Assembly: GCA_015234045.1 (NCBI GenBank)
Contig: JADFWU010000016.1
Span: forward strand, 1 to 64,000
DNA: 64,000 bases
Direction of reading: 5' to 3'
From: Magnetococcales bacterium
Lineage (GTDB): Bacteria; Pseudomonadota; Magnetococcia; Magnetococcales; JADFWU01
Every line of letters begins with the position of its first letter. Position 1 is the first letter of the stretch. The notes beneath the pieces were generated by a model that ran no database searches, was not told the DNA's origin, and saw nothing but the letters and a program-made list of their open reading frames with translations. A program made the translations under genes and the position numbers. Below are positions 50,033-59,268 of this stretch, piece after piece.

Positions 50033-51250
50033 CTACGTTCGATAATCCGCATTAATTGAGACATAGCCCTGTGAAAGATCACTGGTCCAAACAGTATGGT
50101 GTGCATCACCGAGGTTCAGATTGATATGAATGGCAATCTCTTCCTTTTGCATAACGGCTTTTCCAGCTTGTTCGGTATAGCGCCCTGCCCGCCCGCCTTT
50201 TGAGACGATCTGCACATCCCCAAGAAAGATATCCACTGCATCCACATCCAACGGCACTTCCGCATAGCCTACCGCAGCGAGGATACGTCCCCAGTTTGGA
50301 TCATTGCCATAGCATGCGGTTTTGACCAACGGGCTTTTTGCCACAGTCATTGCAATCTGTTTGGCATCACTGACACTCCGCGCACCAGATACAGTGACCG
50401 ATATGAACTTGGTCGCCCCTTCCGCATCTTTAATGATCCAATGAGCCAAAGCCTGACAGATTTCATTGATCGCATCAGCCACCGGTTTAGCGGAAGGATG
50501 ATCAGCATCGGTGATTTCAGGCAAACCAGCGGCACCAGACGCAAACAGCAGGACAGTGTCGTTGGTGGATGTATCGCCATCCACAGTGATACTGTTAAAG
50601 CTGTTGGTCATGGCGCGTTTGAGCATTGTTTGCAGTGCGGGCGCGGCCACTGTAGCATCGGTAAACAGATAGACCAGCAGTGTTGCCATATTGGGATGAA
50701 TCATCCCCGCCCCTTTGGCAATACCAACAATATTGGCATCACCTTCTGGCGTGGCAATGATACGGCTTTCCACCTTTGGAAAAGTATCGGTGGTCATGAT
50801 GGCTTTAGCCGCCTGATCCCAACTGGCAGATTTAGCCTTTATTGCCATCTCTTTGATCACTGCCAAAGGCTTTTCAACGGGCAGCGCTTCACCAATCACA
50901 CCGGTTGAGCTGACAAACACATGATCATCCGGTGCATTCAGAGCATCGGAAACGGCATGAGAGAGCGCCAAGGCATCCAGCATACCTTGCGGACCATTAC
51001 AGGCATTTGCATTCCCAGAATTGACCAGCAAACCACGTGCTGTCTGTTCAGACAAACGATCCCGACAGAGTTGAACTGGCGCAGCAACCACTTGATTTCG
51101 TGTAAAAACACCAGCCACCGATGCAGCTGGTTCCATACGAACCAGCAATAAATCCTGCTTACCATTGGCTTTAATGCCACAGGCCGCAGTAGAGAGTTTA
51201 AAACCAGCGACTTCTGGCGCTTCCAAAGAAGGCGGGATGCCCACTGCCAT
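50033..51250 (-). CDS. argJ: Bifunctional ornithine acetyltransferase / N-acetylglutamate synthase
   Basis: A 405-residue ArgJ that recycles the acetyl group in arginine synthesis. The self-cleavage site is KGAGMIHPNMATLL, with Thr190 as the new N-terminal nucleophile of the beta chain. SFNSITVDGDTSTNDT and the C-terminal DPNWGRILAAVGYA are characteristic, and the protein ends in INADYRT. Length is standard. ATG 51250 follows GAGGAGCGTAAAAC. Its neighbours are unrelated to arginine synthesis. Confidence 0.97.
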   Translation of the reverse strand: MAVGIPPSLEAPEVAGFKLSTAACGIKANGKQDLLLVRMEPAASVAGVFTRNQVVAAPVQLCRDRLSEQTARGLLVNSGNANACNGPQGMLDALALSHAVSDALNAPDDHVFVSSTGVIGEALPVEKPLAVIKEMAIKAKSASWDQAAKAIMTTDTFPKVESRIIATPEGDANIVGIAKGAGMIHPNMATLLVYLFTDATVAAPALQTMLKRAMTNSFNSITVDGDTSTNDTVLLFASGAAGLPEITDADHPSAKPVADAINEICQALAHWIIKDAEGATKFISVTVSGARSVSDAKQIAMTVAKSPLVKTACYGNDPNWGRILAAVGYAEVPLDVDAVDIFLGDVQIVSKGGRAGRYTEQAGKAVMQKEEIAIHINLNLGDAHHTVWTSDLSQGYVSINADYRT

Positions 51251-51350
51251 GTTTTACGCTCCTCAAAGGTTCTTTTTTTTGTTGGAATAGTTCATCATTG
51301 CACCTGTCTATTGTATTCGGACCACTAACAACAATGAAAGAGGAAAACCC

Positions 51351-51992
51351 ATGCGTGGTCGTAGTGTTCGTTTCAACCTGTTGATGATCGTATTGGCAGT
51401 GCTGGTTTCCGGCTGTCATTTGGTCACTTTTGAAATTCCTGAGGAAGCCTTACCAGCCCCACTTGAGATGGATCGTCTGGTCGGACAGTGGAAAGGTTCC
51501 GGCGGTTCACCCATTCAATCCATGACCATTTCCAAGGGTGAAAATGGATGGATGTTGGCTGATGTCATTGAAGAAGAGCAACAGAAGCTCACCTTTCGTT
51601 TCCGCATTGCGCAAATGACCCAATGGACGGTTTGGCTTCAGGACATGTCCTCTCACGAGCGCACACTGAAAGACGGCAAGAAACAGAAGCCGTTCCCTTT
51701 CTCCGCCTATCTTACCTATGGGCTTGAAGAGAGAGATGGCATGGTCGCGTTATACCCTTTGGACAATTCTGGAGTGATGCGTGATATTGGCTTAGGTCGT
51801 ATTGGCGGCACATTGATCAATCGGTGCGATCCTGAGATTCCTGGTTTTGGCTCCAGCGAGACATGTGTAAACCCTGATGCACCGTTGATTTACAAAACGA
51901 CTGGTGTGGATTTGGGTGCCTATTTGAAGATGGCAGCAGCGTGGGCATTTCAGAAGAGACCGGCGTTGATTTTATCGCCAATGGAAAAGTAG
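51351..51992 (+). CDS. Predicted outer-membrane or periplasmic lipoprotein
   Basis: A 213-residue protein with a classic lipoprotein signal: basic RGRSVRFN, hydrophobic LLMIVLAVLVSG and lipobox VSGC with Cys at about residue 23. The mature part is soluble, with Trp-rich beta-strand segments (LVGQWKGSGGSPIQSM, WTVWLQDMSSHER) and two distal Cys (RCDPEIPGFGSSETC) that may pair. No known domain is recognised. AAGAGGAAAACCC precedes ATG 51351. It ends at a strong hairpin (52002). Confidence 0.8.
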   Translation: MRGRSVRFNLLMIVLAVLVSGCHLVTFEIPEEALPAPLEMDRLVGQWKGSGGSPIQSMTISKGENGWMLADVIEEEQQKLTFRFRIAQMTQWTVWLQDMSSHERTLKDGKKQKPFPFSAYLTYGLEERDGMVALYPLDNSGVMRDIGLGRIGGTLINRCDPEIPGFGSSETCVNPDAPLIYKTTGVDLGAYLKMAAAWAFQKRPALILSPMEK

Positions 51993-52001
51993 CCGCAGGA
52001 A

Positions 52002-52026
52002 GCTGGGGACCGTCACGGTCCCCAGC
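52002..52026. terminator. GC-rich hairpin between convergent genes
   Basis: GCTGGGGACC-GTCAC-GGTCCCCAGC, a perfect 10-bp stem, lies 10 bases after the lipoprotein stop and 18 before the DUF4351 fragment stop. There is no T run, so termination may be Rho-assisted or the hairpin may protect 3' ends. Confidence 0.55.
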
Positions 52027-52043
52027 GGATCTTGCAAACAGGA

Positions 52044-52430
52044 TCACCCTTCACCCATAAAAACATCATCCAATGACTGGGCATCAAGCACGCGATCTCC
52101 CCAAAGCTCCAGAACAGATTGATCAGCGACTGTCACTTTCTCAACGATCCAGTTTGGTAACGCACCAAATCTCCGCCCTAGCAGTCTAAGAAGGAGCTTG
52201 ACCTCCCCCTTTTGTTCACCTTCCTGCCGGCCTTCCTGCCGGCCTTTTGCGATCATCTCTTTGGCAAATCGAGAAGCATACTGTTTTGAATCGCCTGGGA
52301 AAGCCTCTTCTGTAAAGGCTTGAATACTACTCATATCGAAATCCTCACTCGCTTGAACCAGATACAGTAAAGCGCGTTGAGCAAGCTCTGCATCATTATG
52401 AAGCGCCCGACCAATTGAAGCGAGTCTCTT
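52044..52430 (-). pseudogene. Rpn/PD-(D/E)XK transposase-like remnant (DUF4351 tail)
   Basis: The 96-residue ORF from ATG 52334 is the C-terminal DUF4351 tail of Rpn-family recombination-promoting nucleases: a charged repeat MIAKGRQEGRQEGEQKGE, then KLLLRLLGRRFGALPNWIVEKV and LELWGDRVLDAQSLDDVF. The same frame stays open another 32 codons upstream (AELAQRALLYLVQASEDFD, also family-like) before TGA at 52431-52433, but the nuclease domain is absent. It is a truncated remnant abutting the maeB 3' end. Confidence 0.75.
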
Positions 52431-52442
52431 TCATCAAACGCT

Positions 52443-54716
52443 CTATTTTCCCTTACTCTGTGCCTCTACAACCGCCAAGGCAGCCATATTAACAATACCT
52501 CTGGCATTTACTGCTGGAACCAACACATGAGCAGGCAGGGCCGCGCCGAGCAAAATCGGCCCAACCGACACACTATCATTCAACTCAGCCAACAGGTTAA
52601 ACGATGCGTTAGCCGCCTCAAGCGTTGGCATAACCAGAAGATTTGCCCGCCCGATCAATCGGGAGTTCGGGAAGATTTTCTCACGCAAAACGGGATCTAA
52701 TGCAGCATTGGCACGCATTTCACCTTCGACTTCCAAGTCAGGGGCTTCTTTGTTGAGAAGACGCACCGCCTCACGCATCTTCACAGCGGAGCCGTCATCA
52801 GACGCACCGAAGTTAGAATGAGAAATCAACGCCACTTTGGGTGGAATACCGAACCGCCGGACAACTTCAGCCGCCTGAAGCGTCAAATCAGTCAGGGCTT
52901 CGGGATCAGGATCAGGTTGAACATGGGTATCCGTGATAAAGAACGTACCTTTGGGTGTCACAGTCACCACCAAGGCCGCTGGACGCTTCACATCGTCACG
53001 CAGACCGATCACATCCTGGACATGACGCAAATGCCATTCATAACGACCGAATGTGCCACAGATCATTGCGTCAGCATCTTTGCGCTTAACCATCAACGCA
53101 GCAATAACCGTATTGTTGGTACGTGCAATCATCTGCGCTTCTTTTACTGAGACACCACGCCGTTCCATCAGACCATGGTACGCTTCCCAATAGTCACGAT
53201 AGCGGGGATCAGACTCAGGATTGCACACTTCGAAATCCCGATTCGGACGGATACGCAAGCCCAGTTTATCGATTCGGCTCTGCATCACCTCTGGACGACC
53301 AACAAGGATTGGTATTGCAATCCCTTCATCCAAAAGCACCTGTGTCGCACGTAGTACACGGGTCTCTTCACCTTCGGCGAACACCAATCGGCGTGGATCA
53401 CTTCGGGCTTTATCGACTACCGGTTTCATCAACATCGAACAACGACAGATAAAGCGATTCAATCGCTCTTTATATTGCTCAAAATCATCAATGGGCCGTG
53501 TAGCCACACCGGATTCCATAGCCGCTTTGGCAACTGCCGGTGCAATTTTCAAAATCAAACGCGGGTCAAATGGTTTGGGAATGAGATATTCAGGACCAAA
53601 GGTTAAATCCTCATTGGCATAGGCATCGGCAACATCTTCAGAGGATTCCACCAAGGCAAGATCAGCAATGGCATCCACACAGGCCAACTTCATCTCTTCA
53701 TTGATACAGGTGGCACCGACATCCAATGCGCCTCTGAACAGAAACGGAAAACAGAGGACATTGTTTACCTGGTTGGGATAATCCGAGCGACCGGTTGCGA
53801 TGAGTGCATGAGGTCGCACCTTGCGGGCCTCTTCGGGACGGATCTCCGGCTCTGGATTGGCCAAAGCCAGGATAAGCGGCTTTTCAGCCATTTTATCGAC
53901 CAATTCCGGCTTCAAAAGACCACCGGATGAGACACCGAGGAAAATATCCGCGCCTTCCATCACCTCATCCAAAGTGCGCAAATCCGTATCCTGGGCAAAT
54001 TCGGCCTTTTGCGCGGACATATTTTCCGTACGCCCTTTGAAGATCACACCAGCGCGATCCACCAGATATATGTTTTTGCGTGGCAAGCCCATACCCATCA
54101 ACAAATTCAAGCATGCGATACCCGCTGCGCCACCGCCGATGGAGACAAGCTTCATCTCTTCGAGAGGTTTATCCATCAGACGCATGGCATTGCGTACCGC
54201 AGCACCGGCGATTATGGCAGTGCCGTGCTGATCATCATGAAAAACCGGAATATTGAGCCGCTCTTTCAACTCTTTTTCAACCCGAAAACATTCGGGCGCT
54301 TTGATATCTTCAAGGTTGATACCACCGAAAGTCGGCTCCAAGGCGGCGACGATATCAATGAGTTTATCTGGATCGCTTTCGTTGACCTCGATATCAAACA
54401 CATCAATACCAGCGAAGGCTTTAAACAAAACCGCCTTACCCTCCATAACCGGCTTGGCAGCTAACGGACCAATATTGCCCAAACCAAGCACAGCCGTACC
54501 GTTGGAAATTACGGCAACCAGATTGCCACGGGCGGTCAAATTGGCAACTTCATGTGGATCTTCCACAATAGCATCGCACGCAGCCGCAACGCCTGGCGAG
54601 TAAGCCAAGGCCAGATCACGTTGATTTGAAAGCGGTTTAGTGGCGACTATCGCCAATTTGCCGGGTTTGGGTTGGCGGTGATAACGAAGGGCGGTTTCTT
54701 TGAGATCAGAAATCAT
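52443..54716 (-). CDS. maeB: NADP-dependent malic enzyme with phosphotransacetylase-like domain
   Basis: 757 residues, the typical MaeB length. The malic enzyme half (about 1-425) shows [43 protein letters not shown] (catalytic Lys/Asp region) and [13 protein letters not shown] for NAD(P). The C-terminal half (about 430-750) resembles phosphotransacetylase and is regulatory (acetyl-CoA) rather than catalytic in characterised MaeB. It decarboxylates malate to pyruvate, linking the TCA cycle to NADPH. Single gene; the start at 54716 opens into a long AT-rich intergenic region. Confidence 0.96.
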   Translation of the reverse strand: MISDLKETALRYHRQPKPGKLAIVATKPLSNQRDLALAYSPGVAAACDAIVEDPHEVANLTARGNLVAVISNGTAVLGLGNIGPLAAKPVMEGKAVLFKAFAGIDVFDIEVNESDPDKLIDIVAALEPTFGGINLEDIKAPECFRVEKELKERLNIPVFHDDQHGTAIIAGAAVRNAMRLMDKPLEEMKLVSIGGGAAGIACLNLLMGMGLPRKNIYLVDRAGVIFKGRTENMSAQKAEFAQDTDLRTLDEVMEGADIFLGVSSGGLLKPELVDKMAEKPLILALANPEPEIRPEEARKVRPHALIATGRSDYPNQVNNVLCFPFLFRGALDVGATCINEEMKLACVDAIADLALVESSEDVADAYANEDLTFGPEYLIPKPFDPRLILKIAPAVAKAAMESGVATRPIDDFEQYKERLNRFICRCSMLMKPVVDKARSDPRRLVFAEGEETRVLRATQVLLDEGIAIPILVGRPEVMQSRIDKLGLRIRPNRDFEVCNPESDPRYRDYWEAYHGLMERRGVSVKEAQMIARTNNTVIAALMVKRKDADAMICGTFGRYEWHLRHVQDVIGLRDDVKRPAALVVTVTPKGTFFITDTHVQPDPDPEALTDLTLQAAEVVRRFGIPPKVALISHSNFGASDDGSAVKMREAVRLLNKEAPDLEVEGEMRANAALDPVLREKIFPNSRLIGRANLLVMPTLEAANASFNLLAELNDSVSVGPILLGAALPAHVLVPAVNARGIVNMAALAVVEAQSKGK

Positions 54717-55090
54717 GAAAAGTCCATCAAGTGGCTAAACATTCTAAAAGGTTTCAACACGCTTTAAATCAACCACATTGCCCGGTTAGAAGCAAGCATC
54801 TCATTCACTGATACGGGGTATTGATATAGTGTCGTAAACCACTCAGACATACAGCATTAACTTAATAATTATTTATTGACAATTATTAGCTGTATTTTTA
54901 ACTGAAACATGTTAATTACATTAAGCTATCACAAAAAATATACAATTTAACTTGATATGATATTCATTGCTGCTATTATAGATATGAGTTGTTTTAGAAT
55001 CATTGATAAAAATTAAGATCTTTCGAGATTAATGTTGTGATTTTGTCACAATTAAGACGTTTTATAACCTAACATTCTGAGAGGTGGGTT
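54717..55090. other. AT-rich divergent region before the tail-collar locus
   Basis: 374 bases, clearly richer in AT than the coding neighbours, between maeB (minus) and the collar genes (plus). It must hold both promoters; several TATAAT-like strings are present but none stands out. The composition change supports a separate origin for the following locus. Confidence 0.4.
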
Positions 55091-55612
55091 ATGGGAGAAC
55101 CATATATCGGCGAGGTTCGCATTGTCGGCTTTGACTATGCACCAGTTGGCTGGGCCAAATGTGATGGTCAGACGTTATCAATAAACCAAAATCAAACACT
55201 GTTTGCACAACTCGGTGTAACATATGGTGGCAATGGGATAACCGATTTCAAATTGCCAGATTTGCGTGGGCGCGTACCCATTCATTTTGGCGATAGTTTC
55301 GGCGGGGTCTATTTGCGAGGCCAACTCGGTGGCGTACCATCGACCAATTTACACGAAGAACAGATGGCCACCCATAGTCATTACATCAGAGGATGCCCAG
55401 ACACAGCTGACACAGCTTTACCGGATCAGGCACTGTTCGCAAGCACTGACGACAAAAATGTCTATGAAAATATTGACACAGGTTCTTTGGTTCAGCTTCC
55501 AGCAGACACGGTAAATTCAACTGGTCAAGGTGCAGGACATCCGAACACGCAACCGACCCTGGTTTTGAACTTCATCATTGCTCTGCGTGGTCTTTGGCCA
55601 CCACGGGATTAG
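55091..55612 (+). CDS. Tail-collar-domain protein, paralogue 1
   Basis: 173 residues with an N-terminal phage tail collar domain (about 8-65): FDYAPVGWAKCDGQTLSINQNQTLFAQLGVTYGGNG, then FKLPDLRGRVPIHFG. The C-terminal half has the shared HPNTQPTLVLNFIIALRGLWPPRD end. These short non-phage collar proteins (microcystin-dependent-protein type) occur in groups of two to four in bacterial chromosomes; their function is unknown and no phage genes are near. ATG 55091 has GAGAGGTGGGTT. It is first of three tandem paralogues 13-15 bases apart. Confidence 0.9.
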   Translation: MGEPYIGEVRIVGFDYAPVGWAKCDGQTLSINQNQTLFAQLGVTYGGNGITDFKLPDLRGRVPIHFGDSFGGVYLRGQLGGVPSTNLHEEQMATHSHYIRGCPDTADTALPDQALFASTDDKNVYENIDTGSLVQLPADTVNSTGQGAGHPNTQPTLVLNFIIALRGLWPPRD

Positions 55613-55625
55613 CAGGAGATAAAAA

Positions 55626-56156
55626 ATGGATCCATTTATTGGTGAAATCAGAATGTTTACTGGCAATTTTGCACCAAGATTGTGGGCATTTTGCGATGGA
55701 CAATATGTGACACCTCAGCAACACAGTTCACTTTTTGCTCTTATTGGTGCCACTTATGGTGGAGATGGGTACACAAAGAGTGCACTACCTGACCTACGTG
55801 GACGCCTCCCTGCACACTACGGCCAAGGCCCAGGTACAGACTACTACATTCAAGGCATGACTCCTGGTTACGAGAGAATTCCCCTTTCAATCAGTCAATT
55901 GCCTAGCCATCGCCACTCAGTCTCTGCCTCTGGAGATCCTGCAAACGAATCAGCAATTACAGCAAACTCAAATGAGTCTGTTGCTCTAACAGATAGTCGG
56001 ACGCTGATCTATACAGAAGACAAATCGTCCATGAAAACCATGGACAGCGACACAGTGCAGGTAACCGGGAACTCATTACCACATAACAACATGATGCCAT
56101 ACACTGTTGTTAATTTTATTATTGCCCTTGAAGGTGAGTGGCCGAGCAGAACTTGA
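55626..56156 (+). CDS. Tail-collar-domain protein, paralogue 2
   Basis: 176 residues, homologous to its neighbours: MDPFIGEIRMFTGNFAPRLWAFCDGQYVTPQQHSSLFALIGATYGGDG, YTKSALPDLRGRLPAHYGQGPG, and the ending MPYTVVNFIIALEGEWPSR. The central variable part (about 95-150) differs most among the three, as expected if it contacts different partners. AGGAGATAAAAA precedes ATG 55626. There is no signal peptide; export, if any, needs another route. Confidence 0.9.
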   Translation: MDPFIGEIRMFTGNFAPRLWAFCDGQYVTPQQHSSLFALIGATYGGDGYTKSALPDLRGRLPAHYGQGPGTDYYIQGMTPGYERIPLSISQLPSHRHSVSASGDPANESAITANSNESVALTDSRTLIYTEDKSSMKTMDSDTVQVTGNSLPHNNMMPYTVVNFIIALEGEWPSRT

Positions 56157-56171
56157 TAAAGGAGACGTAAA

Positions 56172-56726
56172 ATGGCAGACCCATTTATCGGTCAAATCAC
56201 TATCATGGCAGGCAGCTATGCACCCAAAGGCCATGCTTTCTGTGATGGTCAGATACTTAGTATTCAGCAAAACCCCGAACTCTACAGTATTATTGGTATA
56301 GGTTATGGCGGTGATGGCCGCTCCACTTTTGGAGTACCTGACATGAGGGGCCGTGCACCACTAGGTGCAGGCTTTGGGACTGGACTGACTCCACACCCAT
56401 TTAATGGAAATAAATATGGCGGTGAACCCCTCCATACGCTTTCAGTGGAAGAAATTCCGTCCCACACCCATACAATCAACACATCTCAAGCTAAAGCTGA
56501 CTTAAACACACCATCTGCTGACACGTATGTTGGCAGACCTCAAGCAATGAAACGCAGAACGTTTTCTGACTTTTTTATGTACAGTCAGGATTTCATTCAA
56601 GAAGTTCAAATGAGCAACGCAGCCATGGGCGCAGCAGGCGCAAGTCAGCCACATGAAAACAGGCAGCCCTTTTCTGTGTTGTCATTTGTCATTGCATTGG
56701 CAGGAACCTATCCCCAACACAGTTAA
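56172..56726 (+). CDS. Tail-collar-domain protein, paralogue 3
   Basis: 184 residues: DPFIGQITIMAGSYAPKGHAFCDGQILSIQQNPELYSIIGIGYGGDG, FGVPDMRGRAPLGAG, PSHTHTINTS, and the end QPFSVLSFVIALAGTYPQ. Longest of the three and with a different distal loop (MKRRTFSDFFMYSQDF). AAAGGAGACGTAAA precedes ATG 56172. It is followed 29 bases later by a GNAT gene, probably in the same transcript. Confidence 0.9.
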   Translation: MADPFIGQITIMAGSYAPKGHAFCDGQILSIQQNPELYSIIGIGYGGDGRSTFGVPDMRGRAPLGAGFGTGLTPHPFNGNKYGGEPLHTLSVEEIPSHTHTINTSQAKADLNTPSADTYVGRPQAMKRRTFSDFFMYSQDFIQEVQMSNAAMGAAGASQPHENRQPFSVLSFVIALAGTYPQHS

Positions 56727-56755
56727 TCCAAAACAGGGACCTCGGAAAAGTCTGA

Positions 56756-57289
56756 ATGACCATGTGCGTAGAAAACATAAAAATAGTACTGCGCCCTTTG
56801 GAAGAGGAAAAGGACTTGCTCTTCCTTCAGTATCTTTACGATACCACACGCCATTGGGAAATGGTCCAGATCCAGCAGGCAGAAAACTGGACAACTGGAG
56901 AGATCATTGCTTTTTTGATCAACCAGTTTACGCTTCAACATCGGCAGTATATGGACAATTACCCCAAGGCCGAACACCACATAATAGAGTGTAACAGCCT
57001 CCCGATTGGGAGGCTTTATGTGGAAACTCAAAAGCATGAGATCAGAATCATTGATATCGCTCTGGTGCCAGAATATCAACAACAAGGTATCGGAGGGAGA
57101 CTGATTCAAAGGGCGCTAAAACGAGGCGAAAATCTGGGGTTGCCGGTTTCCATTCATGTGGAAAACAATAATCCGGCTATGACACTGTATCAGCGTCTTG
57201 GTTTCAAAAAAATTGACGAAGTCGGCATCTATCATCTGATGCGTTGGCATCCTGATGACAGAGAGTCAGATTCATTTGATGCGGCCTAG
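56756..57289 (+). CDS. GNAT-family N-acetyltransferase
   Basis: 177 residues. Acetyl-CoA motif A is IDIALVPEYQQQGIGGRLIQRAL (Q-x-x-G-x-G), followed by VSIHVENNNPAMTLYQRLGFKKI (motif B). The N-terminal part (VLRPLEEEKDLLFLQYLY) is the usual acceptor region. The acceptor is unknown; the position after three collar proteins suggests it may modify one of them, but that is speculation. ATG 56756 has CGGAAAAGTCTG. The plus-strand 113-aa ORF overlapping its start is a shadow. Confidence 0.88.
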   Translation: MTMCVENIKIVLRPLEEEKDLLFLQYLYDTTRHWEMVQIQQAENWTTGEIIAFLINQFTLQHRQYMDNYPKAEHHIIECNSLPIGRLYVETQKHEIRIIDIALVPEYQQQGIGGRLIQRALKRGENLGLPVSIHVENNNPAMTLYQRLGFKKIDEVGIYHLMRWHPDDRESDSFDAA

Positions 57290-57313
57290 AGCATATTATA
57301 AAATTAGACAATG

Positions 57314-57437
57314 AATCACAACCTGAGTGGAAGCCCTGGTGATGTTTTTGCGCCGCTTTTGATATGCGAAGCAGATCATCAGAGCAAAAACATCACCAGG
57401 GCTAGAACACTGTTCAAATTTTAGACAAAAACACTAT
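57314..57437. repeat. Palindromic intergenic repeat, copy 2 (best preserved)
   Basis: AGCCCTGGTGATGTTTTTGC (57332-57351) and GCAAAAACATCACCAGGGCT (57384-57403) form a perfect 20-bp inverted pair around 32 bases, and the whole 124 bases match 36407-36535 closely. It lies between the GNAT and DUF6916 genes, both of which end towards it. Confidence 0.85.
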
Positions 57438-57496
57438 GACATCGGTGGACAGCAAAGGATGATGTAACAACTTCACCCTTTGCTGTCCATTTAGCA

Positions 57497-57892
57497 TCAA
57501 CTAAAAATAGCCTGGAAATTGACACCTTCAACATAATTGTCGTCACTTTGGGCCAAGCTTTTCTGTTGTTCGACCGATTTTTCGACTGTTGCGGGCAACA
57601 CAGGCACCATAAGGATCTGCATTGTGCCAATTTTGTCATTGGACACGTCATAGCATCCCTGCTGTACCGGTGCCTTTCCTTTGGTTTCAAACATCAGGGA
57701 AAAGGGCAGACGACCGACAACACGCAAACGCTCTTTATCAGACTCTTTGGAGGTCATTTTGGCTTCAATCAGTTCAGCCTCAATAACTTTTTCATCAATG
57801 GTAATGTTAAACATTTCGCCCACTAAAGGCTCAAATGTCGCACACCTTAACTGTTGAAGATCTGGCGATTTTAGAGTGGATTCTTCAGCCAT
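57497..57892 (-). CDS. DUF6916-like protein
   Basis: 131 residues from ATG 57892, chosen over the ORF's 57913 because GAGG lies eight bases before it. The protein shows FEPLVGEMFNITIDEKVIEAELIEAK, then GRLPFSLMFETKG and GTMQILMVPVLP, the pattern I associate with DUF6916. That family is often encoded beside tail-collar proteins, which supports its place in the locus. No signal peptide. It points towards the collar genes, not away. Function unknown. Confidence 0.65.
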   Translation of the reverse strand: MAEESTLKSPDLQQLRCATFEPLVGEMFNITIDEKVIEAELIEAKMTSKESDKERLRVVGRLPFSLMFETKGKAPVQQGCYDVSNDKIGTMQILMVPVLPATVEKSVEQQKSLAQSDDNYVEGVNFQAIFS

Positions 57893-58338
57893 GGACTTTG
57901 CCTCACGAAACATTAAGTTAGATTACTTTAATGAAAGAATGCATCACACATAATTAATTGTCAACCCAATATTTTACAATTACAGCGATATTATATTAAA
58001 ATTAAACAGCTATAGGATTATTTGTTGTCCTTTTTTTACCAGCATACAATCATTGCCTGACATATAGTGGTTCATCTATTCTCTGGATGCAGAATCATAA
58101 TATGCGACACCATAATATCACTAATTATCTCATCCACTTCTTATTCTTGAAATATTGATTAAAATTATATATTATTGAGTATAGTTTGAAAGTTTAAACT
58201 TTATTGATAAGTTATTACTGTATCTTCATAAAGAAAAGCATCCTCAACCGTCTCTCAAAAATTGAGTTTAGATCGGGGTTCTGTGCCCCTGGAAGAGCCC
58301 CTAAGCTATTAACCTCACAACAAACCAAGACTATATCT
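57893..58338. other. AT-rich intergenic region before the second sulfotransferase
   Basis: About 445 AT-rich bases separating the divergent DUF6916-like and sulfotransferase genes. The ORF track extends the sulfotransferase to 58204, but those 45 residues are not family-like. I see no RNA gene or strong hairpin. Confidence 0.35.
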
Positions 58339-59232
58339 ATGAGTCATAAAATTCACTTCATCTCTGGTCTTCCTCGTTCTGGCTCAACGTTGCTTGGCGC
58401 AATTCTTCGTCAGAATCCGCGATTCCAGGCAGGAATGAGCAGTCCTGTTTTTAATTTGTGTAGCGGATTAATCGCCATGATGAGTGCTGGTGGTGAGATG
58501 AACTTGATGATTCAAGACTCTCAAAAGCCAAACCTGGTCAGGAATCTCTTTACCAGCTACTACTCTGACCCTATTTTCCCAAAAAATATTGAAGTGATAT
58601 TTGACACCAACAGAGGCTGGTGCGGGAAGCTACACACAGCCCTCGACCTCTTCCCCAATGCCAAAGTGATCTGTACGGTTCGTAACTTGGCTTGGATAAT
58701 GGATAGCTTGGAACGCGTATTTCGAAAAAACCCCTACGAAAACACGAGACTGTTCGGGCCGACCCCCCATACAGGCAGTGTCTATGGCCGAGTTAATACT
58801 CTCTCTCAACCAAACAGCTTGGTTGGAAGCGCCTATCTTGCTCTACGTGAAGCGTTCTATAGCGAAAATTCCCAGGCCCTGTTGGTTGTGGATTATGAAC
58901 TGCTCACGCGCCGTCCACACGAAGTCATGCCTTTGATTTATGAATTTATAGATGAACCCTGGTTTGAACACGATTTTGACAACGTTGAGTATGACGCACC
59001 TGATTTCGACCAGGCAGTTGGCGCACGTGGGCTGCATCATGTGGCTAGAAAAGTCGAGTTCAAACCGCGCAAAAGTCTTCTGCCACCAGATCTATTTCAG
59101 CAATACAGTGATCAGGCTTTCTGGACTGACTTACGCGGCAGCGCAGCTAAAGTGATCGCACCTGAACAAAAAACCAAAAAAAATGAGATGACGGACATCT
59201 CACCCATGCTCCCAAAAGCAGGCGTTTTTTAA
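58339..59232 (+). CDS. Sulfotransferase
   Basis: 297 residues from ATG 58339. HFISGLPRSGSTLLGAILRQNPRF is the PAPS 5'-phosphosulfate loop, and NAKVICTVRNLAWIMDSLERVF the 3'-phosphate-binding region with conserved Arg and Ser. It belongs to the Sulfotransfer_3-type family and lacks the TPR part of the 7117 gene. It ends 36 bases before the giant adhesin ORF, suggesting co-transcription and possible sulfation of the adhesin or a surface glycan; that link is inference. Confidence 0.9.
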   Translation: MSHKIHFISGLPRSGSTLLGAILRQNPRFQAGMSSPVFNLCSGLIAMMSAGGEMNLMIQDSQKPNLVRNLFTSYYSDPIFPKNIEVIFDTNRGWCGKLHTALDLFPNAKVICTVRNLAWIMDSLERVFRKNPYENTRLFGPTPHTGSVYGRVNTLSQPNSLVGSAYLALREAFYSENSQALLVVDYELLTRRPHEVMPLIYEFIDEPWFEHDFDNVEYDAPDFDQAVGARGLHHVARKVEFKPRKSLLPPDLFQQYSDQAFWTDLRGSAAKVIAPEQKTKKNEMTDISPMLPKAGVF

Positions 59233-59268
59233 TCCCCCCTTCATGATTTGCTTGTTAGGAAAACAGCC

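Noticed and set aside
55091-56726. Prophage suggested by tail-collar domains
   Set aside because: No capsid, terminase, integrase or other phage genes are nearby; the proteins match the short chromosomal collar family.
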